Assembly: GCA_003833135.1 (NCBI GenBank)
Contig: QZLH01000016.1
Span: forward strand, 73,434-87,813
Reading direction: 5' to 3'
DNA length: 14,380 bases
Source: Oehlia diaphana
Taxonomy: Eukaryota; Glomeromycota; Glomeromycetes; Glomerales; Glomeraceae
Shown: piece after piece, positions 7,246 through 14,380 of the stretch
Layout: the number at the start of each line of letters is the position of its first letter
Position numbering within the stretch: the stretch's first letter is position 1
The notes under the pieces: generated by a model
Told to the model about the DNA's origin: nothing
The model's input: the letters and a program-made list of their open reading frames with translations, nothing else
The model's database searches: none
Translations under genes and position numbers: made by a program

Positions 7246-7614
7246 TAATCAAGGAAGCTGGTGATGCGAATGAAAATTATCTTTCATATTTTAAAAGATT
7301 TTATTTTTTAGGATATTAAAGGCATTAAAATTTCTTAGATAATATGAAAGTTTTCTTTTGATTAAATTTTACTTATAATTTTTACGAGAGGAAATAAAGA
7401 GGTTTTCATTTATTAAATGAAGTCGAATGTTTTTCCTTATGGTGTCCTAAAGATTAGAGATGGAGAAGGAAGGTTTCTTTTTAAAATTTATTAAATGAAG
7501 TAGATTAGAGACGGAAATATTTACATGGGTGTAGTTTTATAACTTCTTGATAGTACTTGGTATATATCAATTATGCGATATTGATAATGGAATAATTTCA
7601 ATAGCTGATAGTAA
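7246..7614. other. AT-rich stretch with a small internal duplication
   Basis: TTTATTAAATGAAGT occurs identically at 7409-7423 and 7487-7501, and GATTAGAGA(T/C)GGA occurs near 7453 and 7504, so a segment of roughly 80 bp seems imperfectly duplicated. No gene is supported. Confidence 0.45.
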
Positions 7615-7770
7615 AATAATAAATTACGCATCACATCTGATGAAGTTGGTTATTGAAATATATATTATAAAGACGATGTACGATCAAGTGATGAAGAAAT
7701 AGATGAAAATTTAACATTCAACACGACTGCTTTCATGGATGTCACCACGTTAATACTAGAGATAAAATAA
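7615..7770 (+). pseudogene. Acidic coding-like fragment with one in-frame TGA
   Basis: The frame is open from 7615 to TAA 7768-7770 apart from TGA at 7654-7656. It reads KLRITSDEVGY before the TGA and DDVRSSDEEIDENL then FNTTAFMDVTTLILEIK after it. Composition suggests an acidic disordered region. No family is recognised; chance cannot be excluded. Confidence 0.22.
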
Positions 7771-8103
7771 GTGTAAAAAATAATGATCAAAATTTGTCAT
7801 GAATTTTTCACCATCAATTATATTCAAGCTAATATCAAAAAAAAAAAGAGTTAATCAAAATTAATAAAAACGAAGAAAACCTCGTTAATTAATGAAATAG
7901 AAATTAGCAATATTAATAATACATTAGGTAATGGGCATTATTTACTTAGGTTTTTATTTACGTCATGATAATAAAAGAAAGATATATACAGACTATAGTT
8001 AACAAAGGATGCAAATTAATGAGATGAAAAAAATTAAATGATAAACAAATAATTACTGTCTAGAATATGGCTACTCAGGAATATTATGAACAACCGCTTG
8101 ATA
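7771..8103. other. Intergenic, nothing supported
   Basis: AT-rich DNA with short A runs. The plus-strand ATG frame at 8067-8345 overlaps a more protein-like minus-strand exon candidate and is treated as a shadow. Confidence 0.4.
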
Positions 8104-8228
8104 TCATTCTCCTTCATTTCTATCTTTCAACTCCACGACACAGGATACCAACGAACAGGAACCAACGATGTCATCCAATCGTTCTTGTTGTAGCGCTGCT
8201 GACATATTTCGTTCATCTCCAGTTTGAC
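8104..8228 (-). CDS. Candidate minus-strand terminal exon
   Basis: A minus-strand acceptor GAATATTTCAG ends at 8229 and is followed by 40 codons in phase 1 to TGA 8106-8104. It reads QTGDERNMSAALQQERLDDI and ends VELKDRNEGE: charged, balanced and more G+C-rich than its flanks. The opposite-strand frame over the same bases is hydrophobic and less protein-like. The exon does not join in phase with the exon-like piece at 8453-8539, so any gene linking them is damaged or has other exons. Function unknown. Confidence 0.3.
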
Positions 8229-8452
8229 CTGAAATATTCATTTTTAAATTCAGTTATTAATAAGATTCTTAAATATTTAATTATCGCTCGCTCTTATAAA
8301 CTCGGTAACGGTACATTATTATTTATTCCTTTCTCGATTTATTAAGTTAAAAGATGAACTTATTACGACATAAATCAAGAACATTTTATCCAATAAAATT
8401 AAAAATGAGTACTTGGTTTACATTATGATATTTATCAATAAATTAAACATAC

Positions 8453-8539
8453 CTAGAAATTATCTGCTTTTTTGCTGTATTCTGAAATCTTCTTAACCGA
8501 CGCTATAACCTTTTCATGATTAAATTCAGTTACATCAAT
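8453..8539 (-). CDS. Candidate minus-strand exon ending in TAG
   Basis: The acceptor TTTTTTCTTGTAG ends at 8540 and is followed by an open phase-0 frame of 28 residues (IDVTEFNHEKVIASVKKISE then YSKKADNF) to TAG at 8455-8453. The TAG is followed directly by GTATGT, a strong donor pattern, so either this is a terminal exon or an internal exon that gained a stop. Further upstream on the same strand, short open pieces (near 8740, with FDMLNPTLGTMD) may be other decayed exons. Not recognised. Confidence 0.3.
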   Translation of the reverse strand: MDVTEFNHEKVIASVKKISEYSKKADNF

Positions 8540-9840
8540 CTACAAGAAAAAAGATCAAAATTTATTTTTATAATTACTTTTTAATATGGTGGTTGACCTT
8601 TCCTTTTCTTGAAAAAAATCATGAAATCCTACGGATTATAATGTATCTCTATATTTAACAAAAAATTTTTGGGGTGTAATAAATGAGTAAGAAATTTTTT
8701 TATCATGGCGTATGATCTGCTGTGTCCATTGTTCCTAATGTTGGATTCAACATATCAAACACGTGATGTGGTTAACATATAGAAAATTATGTAGTATCTT
8801 TGTAGTAATCGCTGCTGAAACTTTATTTACTCCGAATAAACATAAAATAAAAAAATAAAATCATAGAATTTATTTTATATTAACGTTGTGGCTATTTAAA
8901 TTGATGAATAAAGACTATAATACAAAATACTTTAAAATGATTGAAACGATTTATACAAATTGGGACTCAACGATACGCAATCAATTATACAATGCATAAT
9001 TTGTAATACGCGTACTGATAGAATACAAATTTGGATTCAACATGATTATATTTTTGGTAAAAATTTACATTATATCTATACAATCCTCCAATCAAATATA
9101 TTTTATATCAAAATAAAGGAGATTATTATTTTAGATCAGGAACTACTTAATTTGTTCTAAGGAAATTTTTATTATAATCAAATCAGGGAGTTTATAGAGG
9201 TCATTTTAAAACAAGATTTATTGATTATGCATGTTATAACGTAATAAATTAAATAAATTAGTAAGATAATTTTTAATTTTTTTTCTCAGAAAAATGCAGT
9301 TACATCAACTATGTCCCAATTTGTTTGAAAATACAGGATTTCAAAAAGTTAAATTAATAATTTTGTAAAACCTTTTGAAACACCAAACTTTGTGATTCAT
9401 TCTTTGTGTTTTTTGTTAAATTTTTTTTTCCTCCAGAACTCCGAAAATGTAAGTTCATATTTCTCATTAAATATTAATATAGGTTAAACGCATTATTATT
9501 TCTCATGCCTCGAATCAACAATTGCATCATTTGATGTTAGAAAATATTTCTTTTAGAATCTTCTAAAATTTAAGAGAAATGATTGGTTCTTTAAATAAAG
9601 AAACGTTATTTTTATCGATCAGAAGTTTTCAACATAGATTATTCTGCGGATTTCAGGATTTCCAGATGACTTTTTTTATTAAACTGTTATTCTATATTAA
9701 TAAATTCTTTAATAAAGAATTAGGTAAATTAACTATATGCATAAAGTCATATTTAATTTGATAAAAAAAATTTTAATAAGTGAAAAAAACTTATGGACTT
9801 ACTAAGTATCAGTTGGCCTGTTCCCCAGTCCTCCTTTTTT
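8540..9840. other. AT-rich stretch, no supported gene
   Basis: Open frames at 8960-9160 and 9579-9761 (plus) are AT-rich and hydrophobic, as expected by chance. Two similar palindromes with TTCTTTA arms occur at 9587-9602 and 9703-9721. A slightly G+C-richer patch (TTGGCCTGTTCCCCAGTCC, 9813-9831) has no recognised role. Confidence 0.4.
9587..9721. repeat. Pair of TTCTTTA-n-TAAAGAA palindromes
   Basis: TTCTTTAAATAAAGAA (9587-9602) and AATTCTTTAATAAAGAATT (9703-9721) are perfect inverted repeats with the same arms and spacers of 2 and 1 bases. They could be binding sites or chance in AT-rich DNA. Confidence 0.5.
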
Positions 9841-9842
9841 GT

Positions 9843-9976
9843 ATATACTGTATAATTTATATTATCGATAAAAGTGTCCATTGTTTAAAAAATTTATATA
9901 CCGCAGTTGGATTTTCAACCTATTAAAATTTAATTCAAAACAAAGTATTTTGATCAAACATAATTATACAGTATAT
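9843..9976. repeat. 15-bp perfect inverted repeat, 104 bp apart
   Basis: ATATACTGTATAATT (9843-9857) is the exact reverse complement of 9962-9976. Each arm carries the near-palindrome ATAC(A/T)GTAT. The second arm lies about 190 bp upstream of the ATG of the HMG-type gene, so it could belong to its control region. Confidence 0.6.
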
Positions 9977-10086
9977 GTTTATCAAATAAATCAGTCATGA
10001 ATGTCTGCATTTAATTTAATTTTCCAATAAATTCGTAGTACGAAAATCAAAAAAAAAAAAAAAATTACATATAAATACGGTATCAA

Positions 10087-10114
10087 CCAATTATTGAAAA
10101 AGCATTTTATAAAA
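10087..10114 (+). promoter_or_regulatory. Possible CCAAT and TATA elements of the HMG-type gene
   Basis: CCAAT at 10087-10091 and TATAAAA at 10108-10114 lie 80 and 59 bp before the ATG at 10167. The spacing suits a eukaryotic promoter with a short leader. An A16 run (10049-10064) just upstream could exclude nucleosomes. In AT-rich DNA the TATA match alone is weak. Confidence 0.3.
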
Positions 10115-10166
10115 TTTTTTATTTTAATTTCTTTATTATTTTTTGTTTTATTAATTACAAAAGAAA

Positions 10167-11255
10167 ATGATGAAAGATATTAAAGAAGCCATAAATTATC
10201 AAGAATTTTTAAAAGTTACGAAAAATCCACCACGTAAGTTAAACATGGAGCTTGATAAATTATTACAAGATAGATATAATAATAATTCATATACCTTATA
10301 TCGACGAAATGAATTGGTGTTGCATAAAAGTAAGGACTGCAATGGTAAAATTAAAAATATATTAGATAAAAAGTGGAAAGAAGAACCCGAAAAAGTAAAA
10401 GAGTTTTTTAAAATTTTAGCGGTTGAGGGAAATCGCAGATTCAAACAATCACGATTGCTACCTTCACCACAACCGTCACCACAACCACAATCACTACCGC
10501 AACCGCAATCCCAACCACAATCACCAAATAAGAAATTACCTTTACTATTACCACGACCACCATTTCCTCAACCACGTATTTATTACCAACCACGATCGTA
10601 TGAATATTATTCGCACCGATCACAACAACTACCACTACACTATGAACAATGCATGCCAGCAGTAATACTACCTCTATATCAACCACAATTGCAACCGCAG
10701 CAGCAACCGCAATCATCACCATCACTGCAACTACAACCATCATCGCCTCAACCATATGCGAATTACCAACCCATATCATTTAAAGATAATCAACCACAAC
10801 AATCACTATCGCCACCACAATTGCAGTCAGATCACTCAGATGAATATTGGAAAATGCATCAACTATCAGATGAGTTTTATTCATACCGATCACAGCAACT
10901 ACCACTACACTATTATGAACAAAGCATACCAGCAGTAACACTACCTCTATATCAACCACAATTGCAACCACAGCCGCAACCACAATTATCAACAACATCG
11001 CCACCAGAACCATCATTACCTCAACTATATGCAAATTACCAGCCCATATCATATGAAGACAATCAACCACAACCATTACTATTGCCATCACAATTGCAAA
11101 CAGATGAATCCTGCTGGCAAATGTACCAATTCCCAGATGAATTTTACTACCTACCACCTCTACCGCTACAGCAACCAGAGCCACTGCCAGATGATGAACA
11201 ATACGAACAACCACAATCACCACCATATGAGGTATATTTAAATGATTTTGATTAA
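10167..11255 (+). CDS. Putative MATA-HMG-like protein with duplicated Pro/Gln-rich tail
   Basis: This is the only long intact gene: a single exon of 362 residues, starting ATGATG and preceded by an in-frame stop at 10152. Residues about 20-94 match the HMG-box pattern: NPPRK, then SYTLYRRNE (41-49) for the usual helix-1 (N)AFxLYRR motif, W70 with KKWKEEPEKVKEFF for helix 2-3, and ILAVEGNRRFK (83-93). HMG boxes bind and bend DNA in the nucleus; the MATA-HMG class is widely expanded in arbuscular mycorrhizal fungi. A ~16-residue stretch sits between PPR and SYTLYRR, so the box is divergent. Residues 95-352 are Pro/Gln/Leu/Ser/Tyr-rich and contain two copies of a ~91-residue unit (147-236 and 237-328) sharing RSQQLPLHY, LPLYQPQLQPQ, YANYQPIS and QMYQ/KMHQ-DEFY. 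The tail may act in transactivation or phase separation (inference). Other open frames over it, on both strands, are shadows of CAA/CCA codons. Confidence 0.85.
   Translation: MMKDIKEAINYQEFLKVTKNPPRKLNMELDKLLQDRYNNNSYTLYRRNELVLHKSKDCNGKIKNILDKKWKEEPEKVKEFFKILAVEGNRRFKQSRLLPSPQPSPQPQSLPQPQSQPQSPNKKLPLLLPRPPFPQPRIYYQPRSYEYYSHRSQQLPLHYEQCMPAVILPLYQPQLQPQQQPQSSPSLQLQPSSPQPYANYQPISFKDNQPQQSLSPPQLQSDHSDEYWKMHQLSDEFYSYRSQQLPLHYYEQSIPAVTLPLYQPQLQPQPQPQLSTTSPPEPSLPQLYANYQPISYEDNQPQPLLLPSQLQTDESCWQMYQFPDEFYYLPPLPLQQPEPLPDDEQYEQPQSPPYEVYLNDFD
10605..11150 (+). repeat. Two-copy in-frame tandem repeat (~273 bp unit)
   Basis: 10605-10874 and 10875-11150 encode the duplicated tail units. Identity is visible at the nucleotide level too: CTACCTCTATATCAACCACA occurs in both copies, as does CAACTACCACTACACTAT. 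That suggests a fairly recent duplication. Copy 2 has one extra Tyr codon and lacks three codons near its end; the Gln/Pro runs differ in length. Confidence 0.8.
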
Positions 11256-11278
11256 TACACCCTCCAGTCATTTCAAGC

Positions 11279-11284
11279 AATAAA
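11279..11284 (+). terminator. Possible polyadenylation signal
   Basis: AATAAA lies 24 bases after the stop codon of the HMG-type gene and is followed by T-rich DNA. This fits a short 3' UTR, though AATAAA is common in such AT-rich sequence. Confidence 0.35.
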
Positions 11285-12204
11285 TATATGGAAAATTAAT
11301 CGTTATTACCGTTACAATCTTTCCTTTGTAATTTTGTTATTTTTTATCTGGTATGTCATAATTATATGGTTTATCATTACTTCAATTTTTTGTTATTTAT
11401 GTATTATGTATCATGTTTCATTTCTTTTATCTTCTTAGGGATTATTGTATTTTTGATTTCTTAGTTTTCGTTCTTAGTTAGATTGAGTAAATTTTTCATG
11501 CTCTAGGTTATTTATTTAATTTTTATTTAGTTGAAATGTATGTAAATACAGTATGTTTACTTGTTTGAAAAAACCTTAGTTTATTATTTAAAGTAATTTT
11601 GTATTTTTAATAACAATGTTTTCAAGTAGGAACCTAATACCGAATTATGTCGTATCGCTTTATATTATTTGGTGTCTTTTTCTTCTTTAATTTCACTTTT
11701 TGAACACAAAATTTCATAACTAAAACTTTTGGAACATCATTTTTCAAATGGTCACGTTAACAAAATAAAAATAATTTTTACTACATTATTTTAATTTGAA
11801 GGAAAAAAATGTTCTTTCAATTTATCCAATTAGTTTTCTTTACTATTTAAGTTTAATCTTTGTCGATATTTAGGGATCAAATCCTAAATATTGTTCTATG
11901 CTAATATTATATTTTGTCTCCTGACAATTATTAATAGCATAATTAGGGCAAGAAAAGACATTATTTGAGGCAAATATGAAGTGTTATTGGACGTGGACGA
12001 CGAGTACTGTGACGGATATGTGATGAGATAACTATTAATCAGATAATTTTAAGGAATGAATGTATTTTTATTCTTATTTTGTAAAGTTGGGATTACAATA
12101 AGAATTTGAAAATAGTGGTAATATACTTCAATTATATAATTATATTAAGAGTTCACTATTTTGACTTATTTTGACTATAATCTCCACCTTTTGTTTTTCA
12201 TTTA
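11285..12204. other. Intergenic, T-rich, no supported gene
   Basis: Long T-rich DNA downstream of the HMG-type gene. A short G+C-richer patch at 11980-12030 reads YEVLLDVDDEYCDGYVMR in one frame before TAA, possibly a coding remnant, but it is too short to support. Confidence 0.4.
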
Positions 12205-12336
12205 ATGTTATACGACCCATCGTTCAAGAATGCCTATGCTAGAGACATTATTAAGATTATAGTGTGTGTTTTTGTAAGAGATGAAAATAAATTGTGGCAT
12301 GTTAAGATTAAAGTGAGGAATACTAATAGGTATTAA
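12205..12336 (+). CDS. Possible 43-residue ORF, unrecognised
   Basis: ATG at 12205 opens 43 codons to TAA 12334-12336, and the frame is open for seven more codons upstream. It reads YDPSFKNAYARDIIKIIVCV and VRDENKLWHVKIKVRN. The residue mix is protein-like, and the frame stays open to 12390 apart from the TAA. There are no splice sites I trust. It could be a coding remnant or chance. Confidence 0.2.
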   Translation: MLYDPSFKNAYARDIIKIIVCVFVRDENKLWHVKIKVRNTNRY

Positions 12337-12919
12337 AGAATGAATCAAGGAAGAATTATAAGAATGAATTTTTGTATGAATACGCATATTTAATTTTTTG
12401 ACATTTCTCCAGTAATTTTCTGACCCTTTTTATTAAGAAATAAAATGATTTAGAATTTTTATTAATAGATTGAATGACATTATTATTTATCAGAAGTCGG
12501 GATTTCAAATACAACATACGCGTAATTGTCTTGAAAAAAATGTATATCACATATAATTATATCAAATGCATTTGAAAGAAAGAAGATTAAATCATGTTTT
12601 TCCTTTTAAATAAATACGTCATTGCTTTATAATTAATTTTTATTTAAATTAGAAACATAACAATAAAATTTATTTTCAATATATGTCAGTTTGCTTTTGT
12701 TCTTAACGAAGAATTTCGGATTAAAATTCCGAATGCGGGTCACGGAAGGGGTCACATTAGCTAATTAATATTCCAAAAATGTAAATAAAAAAAAAAAATG
12801 CAAAAAGATGCGCGATAAAGTACGACTTATTTTCTCTCCTTTTTTTTAAAAAAAAAACAAAAATAAAATCTAAATAATTTGGTTCGTTGGTACGTGATAT
12901 TTACTATTTTACTCATTAG
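12337..12919. other. Intergenic with a small repeat-like block
   Basis: Around 12712-12755 lies a compact block: TTCGGA/TCCGAA inverted (12715-12720 and 12728-12733) and GGGTCAC twice, 12 bp apart (12737 and 12749). It resembles part of a dispersed repeat. A T8-A10 fold-back lies near 12840. The minus-strand frame at 12356-12550 is AT-rich and not supported. Confidence 0.4.
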
Positions 12920-13960
12920 AAATACCGATTTTACTCCAACAGTCCAACTGCAATAATTGCAAAATATCTTAATTCCTTAAATATACAACCAGAAGATATA
13001 TTTTGGCCTTCACACATCACAACCAGAGATTATATTAGAATTATAACGACGCTGGAAAAATTCAAACTAATTATCAACACAAAATTAGATTATGAAATCG
13101 GTCATTATCAGTTATCAAAAGAAAAAGATAGAAAAATTTATTCACCGACGAGAAAATGATCAAACAACCAACGAAGAATGTTAATCTCATTATTAGATAG
13201 AAAACCAGAAAAAATTAATTAGATAAATTAATTTTCAAGACGAAAATAATAACTTTTACCACAGATGCTAGTGAAATAGAAAAGATAGCTATTGACCATT
13301 ATCAAAATATAGGAGGCGTTACACCTTCACCTCTGGCATATGATCCAACAATCTCACTTCGTCACCCTTGGGTCTAACATCTACCAACCAAAGTCTAACA
13401 TACCATCTAACACTGGTACCGACCTTTCTAAACTAATTACACAAAATGATATCAAGGAATTTCCAACAAACAAAGCTGCTGGTCCTAACAATGCAAGATC
13501 ACGTACGAAATTATTAAACAATTGCCGTTACAAATTCTAGAAATACTATTATCCTTATATAACTTCATCTTGATAAATGAAGTAATACCTGAAAAATTTA
13601 AAACTGCTTTTTTATATACTAACCCTAAACCGACACATAAACCATACACGACCTATCATACTCCTGGATTGTTTTAGAAAACTCTTAGTGAAAATCATTA
13701 ACACATGACTTAATTTTCACTTTTATAGTACTAACAACATTTTAGAACACAATAATCAAGCAGGTATTAAAGGCGCTTCATGCAGCGAAATTATCTTACA
13801 TATACAATCTATAATCAAACATCAACGATACACCAACCAACGTCTCTACCTTTTATTACAAGACCTTAGTAAAGCTTATGATCGGAATTTAGTAATAGAA
13901 TAAATGAGATTAATGAGAAACTGGCAATATCAACAATTAAGGGTAAAGAAAATTGAAAGA
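12920..13960 (+). mobile_element. Decayed LINE (non-LTR retrotransposon) reverse transcriptase
   Basis: Pieces in order match the region between endonuclease and RT and the RT palm of fungal LINEs. 12920-13218 (frame 2, TGA at 13157-13159): QRRMLISLLDRKPEKIN. 13219-13377 (frame 1): ITFTTDASEIEKIAIDHYQN, ends TAA. 13340-13497 (frame 2): IKEFPTNKAAGPNN, the usual LINE NKAxGP motif. 13498-13677 (frame 1): ITYEIIKQLP, INEVIPEKFKTAFLY, ends TAG. 13640-13903 (frame 2): RPIILLDCFRKLLVKIINT, TGA at 13706, NQAGIKGASCSE, then palm motif A DLSKAYDR at 13862-13885, ending TAA. I count at least four frame changes and two in-frame stops, so it is dead. The catalytic YxDD motif is not seen and the endonuclease domain is absent: the copy is 5'-truncated and decayed. 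These elements copy RNA into DNA at a nicked target. Confidence 0.85.
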
Positions 13961-14189
13961 TTTAGATGAGACACAGGTCATAAATAGTAGTACTAATACT
14001 TTTTTTTTATTATATCAACATGATACTAATATCAATTATCTCAATAGGCTGATTCAAAACACGTGAACGAACTATGGAAAAGTCCAGAAATTTTAAAAAA
14101 CGTATACGAAGAACCAAACAAAGAACCAGAAAAGGAAAACCGAAAAAATAAAAAAAGAAAAATACATAAAAGTTTCGTGAGTATACAGT
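13961..14189. other. Flank between LINE relic and hAT-like end
   Basis: A-rich DNA. It may be decayed 3' LINE sequence. An ATG frame at 14074-14151 gives 25 residues of which 14 are Lys or Arg, which is expected in such purine-rich DNA and not supported as a gene. The minus-strand frame at 14010-14201 is a shadow. Confidence 0.35.
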
Positions 14190-14310
14190 TAGGGATGCCA
14201 ACGGTCGGTTCGGTTCGGTTTCGGTTTTAAAACTGCGGTTTTCAGCTGAAACCGAACCGACCGCAAAACCGACCGATAAAACCGAATTGCAAAACCGATC
14301 GCAAAACTAC
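14190..14310. mobile_element. hAT-like terminal end with CGGTT inverted repeats (partial)
   Basis: TAGGGATGCCAACGG at 14190 resembles the TAGGG/CAGGGATG-type ends of hAT transposons. It is followed by CGGTT units that fold back on AACCG units: CGGTCGGTTCGGTT (14202-14215) pairs perfectly with 14250-14263, around a TTCAGCTGAA palindrome (14241-14250). More AACCG units continue to about 14305. hAT elements make 8-bp target duplications, so TATACAGT (14182-14189) is the predicted duplication. The other end lies outside the window. It could be a non-autonomous hAT or an unrelated satellite-like repeat. Confidence 0.45.
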
Positions 14311-14380
14311 TGCAAAATTGAATGGTCTAATGTTAGAAAGTGTTAATTATAATTTTATTTGATATATTCTTTAAAATTAT

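Noticed and set aside
8067..8345. 92-residue plus-strand ATG frame
   Set aside because: The minus strand over the same bases has a splice acceptor and a more balanced protein composition; the plus frame's second half is AT-rich and hydrophobic.
8960..9761. Two plus-strand frames of 66 and 60 residues
   Set aside because: AT-rich, Ile/Phe/Leu-dominated, with no splice signals or recognisable motif.
10199..10444. Antisense frame under the HMG-type gene
   Set aside because: It overlaps the coding strand of a convincing gene, has no splice or promoter support and its residues mirror the complementary codons.
10423..11241. His/Asn-rich plus-strand frames (three pieces), possible frameshift product
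   Set aside because: They are the +1 reading of the same Pro/Gln repeats; there is no slippery site or continuity between pieces.
10441..11280. Two long minus-strand frames rich in Val, Ile, Ala and Met, looking like membrane proteins
   Set aside because: They are the complement of CAA, CCA and TCA codon runs in the Pro/Gln tail, which give antisense TTG, TGG and TGA-free frames automatically.
13340..13540. 66-residue ATG frame as an independent gene
   Set aside because: It contains the NKAAGPNN motif of the LINE RT and is one of several frames of the decayed element.
14010..14201. Minus-strand 63-residue Phe/Leu-rich frame
   Set aside because: Complement of an A-rich stretch; no domain or splice support.
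1..14380. CRISPR array, bacterial defence system or operon
   Set aside because: No regularly spaced direct repeats of 20-40 bp and no adjacent gene cluster; introns and base composition indicate a eukaryote.

Overview
The window looks like nuclear DNA of a fungus, most likely an arbuscular mycorrhizal fungus of the Glomeromycotina (Rhizophagus-like). This rests on four things read from the sequence: a very A+T-rich background with long homopolymer and AT runs; short GTAAGT...TTTCAG/TTTTAG introns; one intact gene that reads as a divergent MATA-HMG-type HMG-box protein (a family known to be expanded in these fungi); and a decayed non-LTR retrotransposon reverse transcriptase. Lineage is an inference; no database search was possible. 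Nothing looks bacterial: there are no operons, ribosome binding sites or dense gene packing.

Layout. 1-210: a 60-bp near-perfect palindrome in AT-rich DNA. 211-1177 (minus): a three-exon membrane-protein gene (280 + 199 + 154 nt, introns of 78 and 101 nt) whose frame breaks inside a pair of adjacent hairpins, with a detached tail in another frame. 1178-5800: mostly AT-rich DNA holding weak but splice-supported fragments, namely 1950-2480 plus, 4229-4349 minus and 4825-5020 plus with a 47-nt intron. 5802-5862: a piece resembling the 5' half of tRNA-Lys(UUU). 6000-6433: a frameshifted coding remnant followed by a 128-bp relative of the palindromic element. 6957-7245, 7615-7770 and 8104-8539: further decayed coding pieces. 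10167-11255 (plus): the one clearly intact gene, 362 residues, with an N-terminal HMG-like segment and a Pro/Gln-rich tail built from two copies of a ~91-residue unit. 12920-13960 (plus): LINE reverse transcriptase relic with at least six lesions. 14190-14310: CGGTT/AACCG inverted repeats starting with TAGGGATG, resembling the end of a hAT-type DNA transposon that runs out of the window.

There is no sign that the genes form a pathway. The region reads as a repeat-rich, gene-poor stretch in which one lineage-specific regulatory-type gene is intact and most other coding signal is decayed. No clear new molecular system is visible. The most interesting items are the HMG gene with its recently duplicated tail, the palindrome family, the hidden three-exon gene with its hairpin breakpoint, and the hAT-like end.
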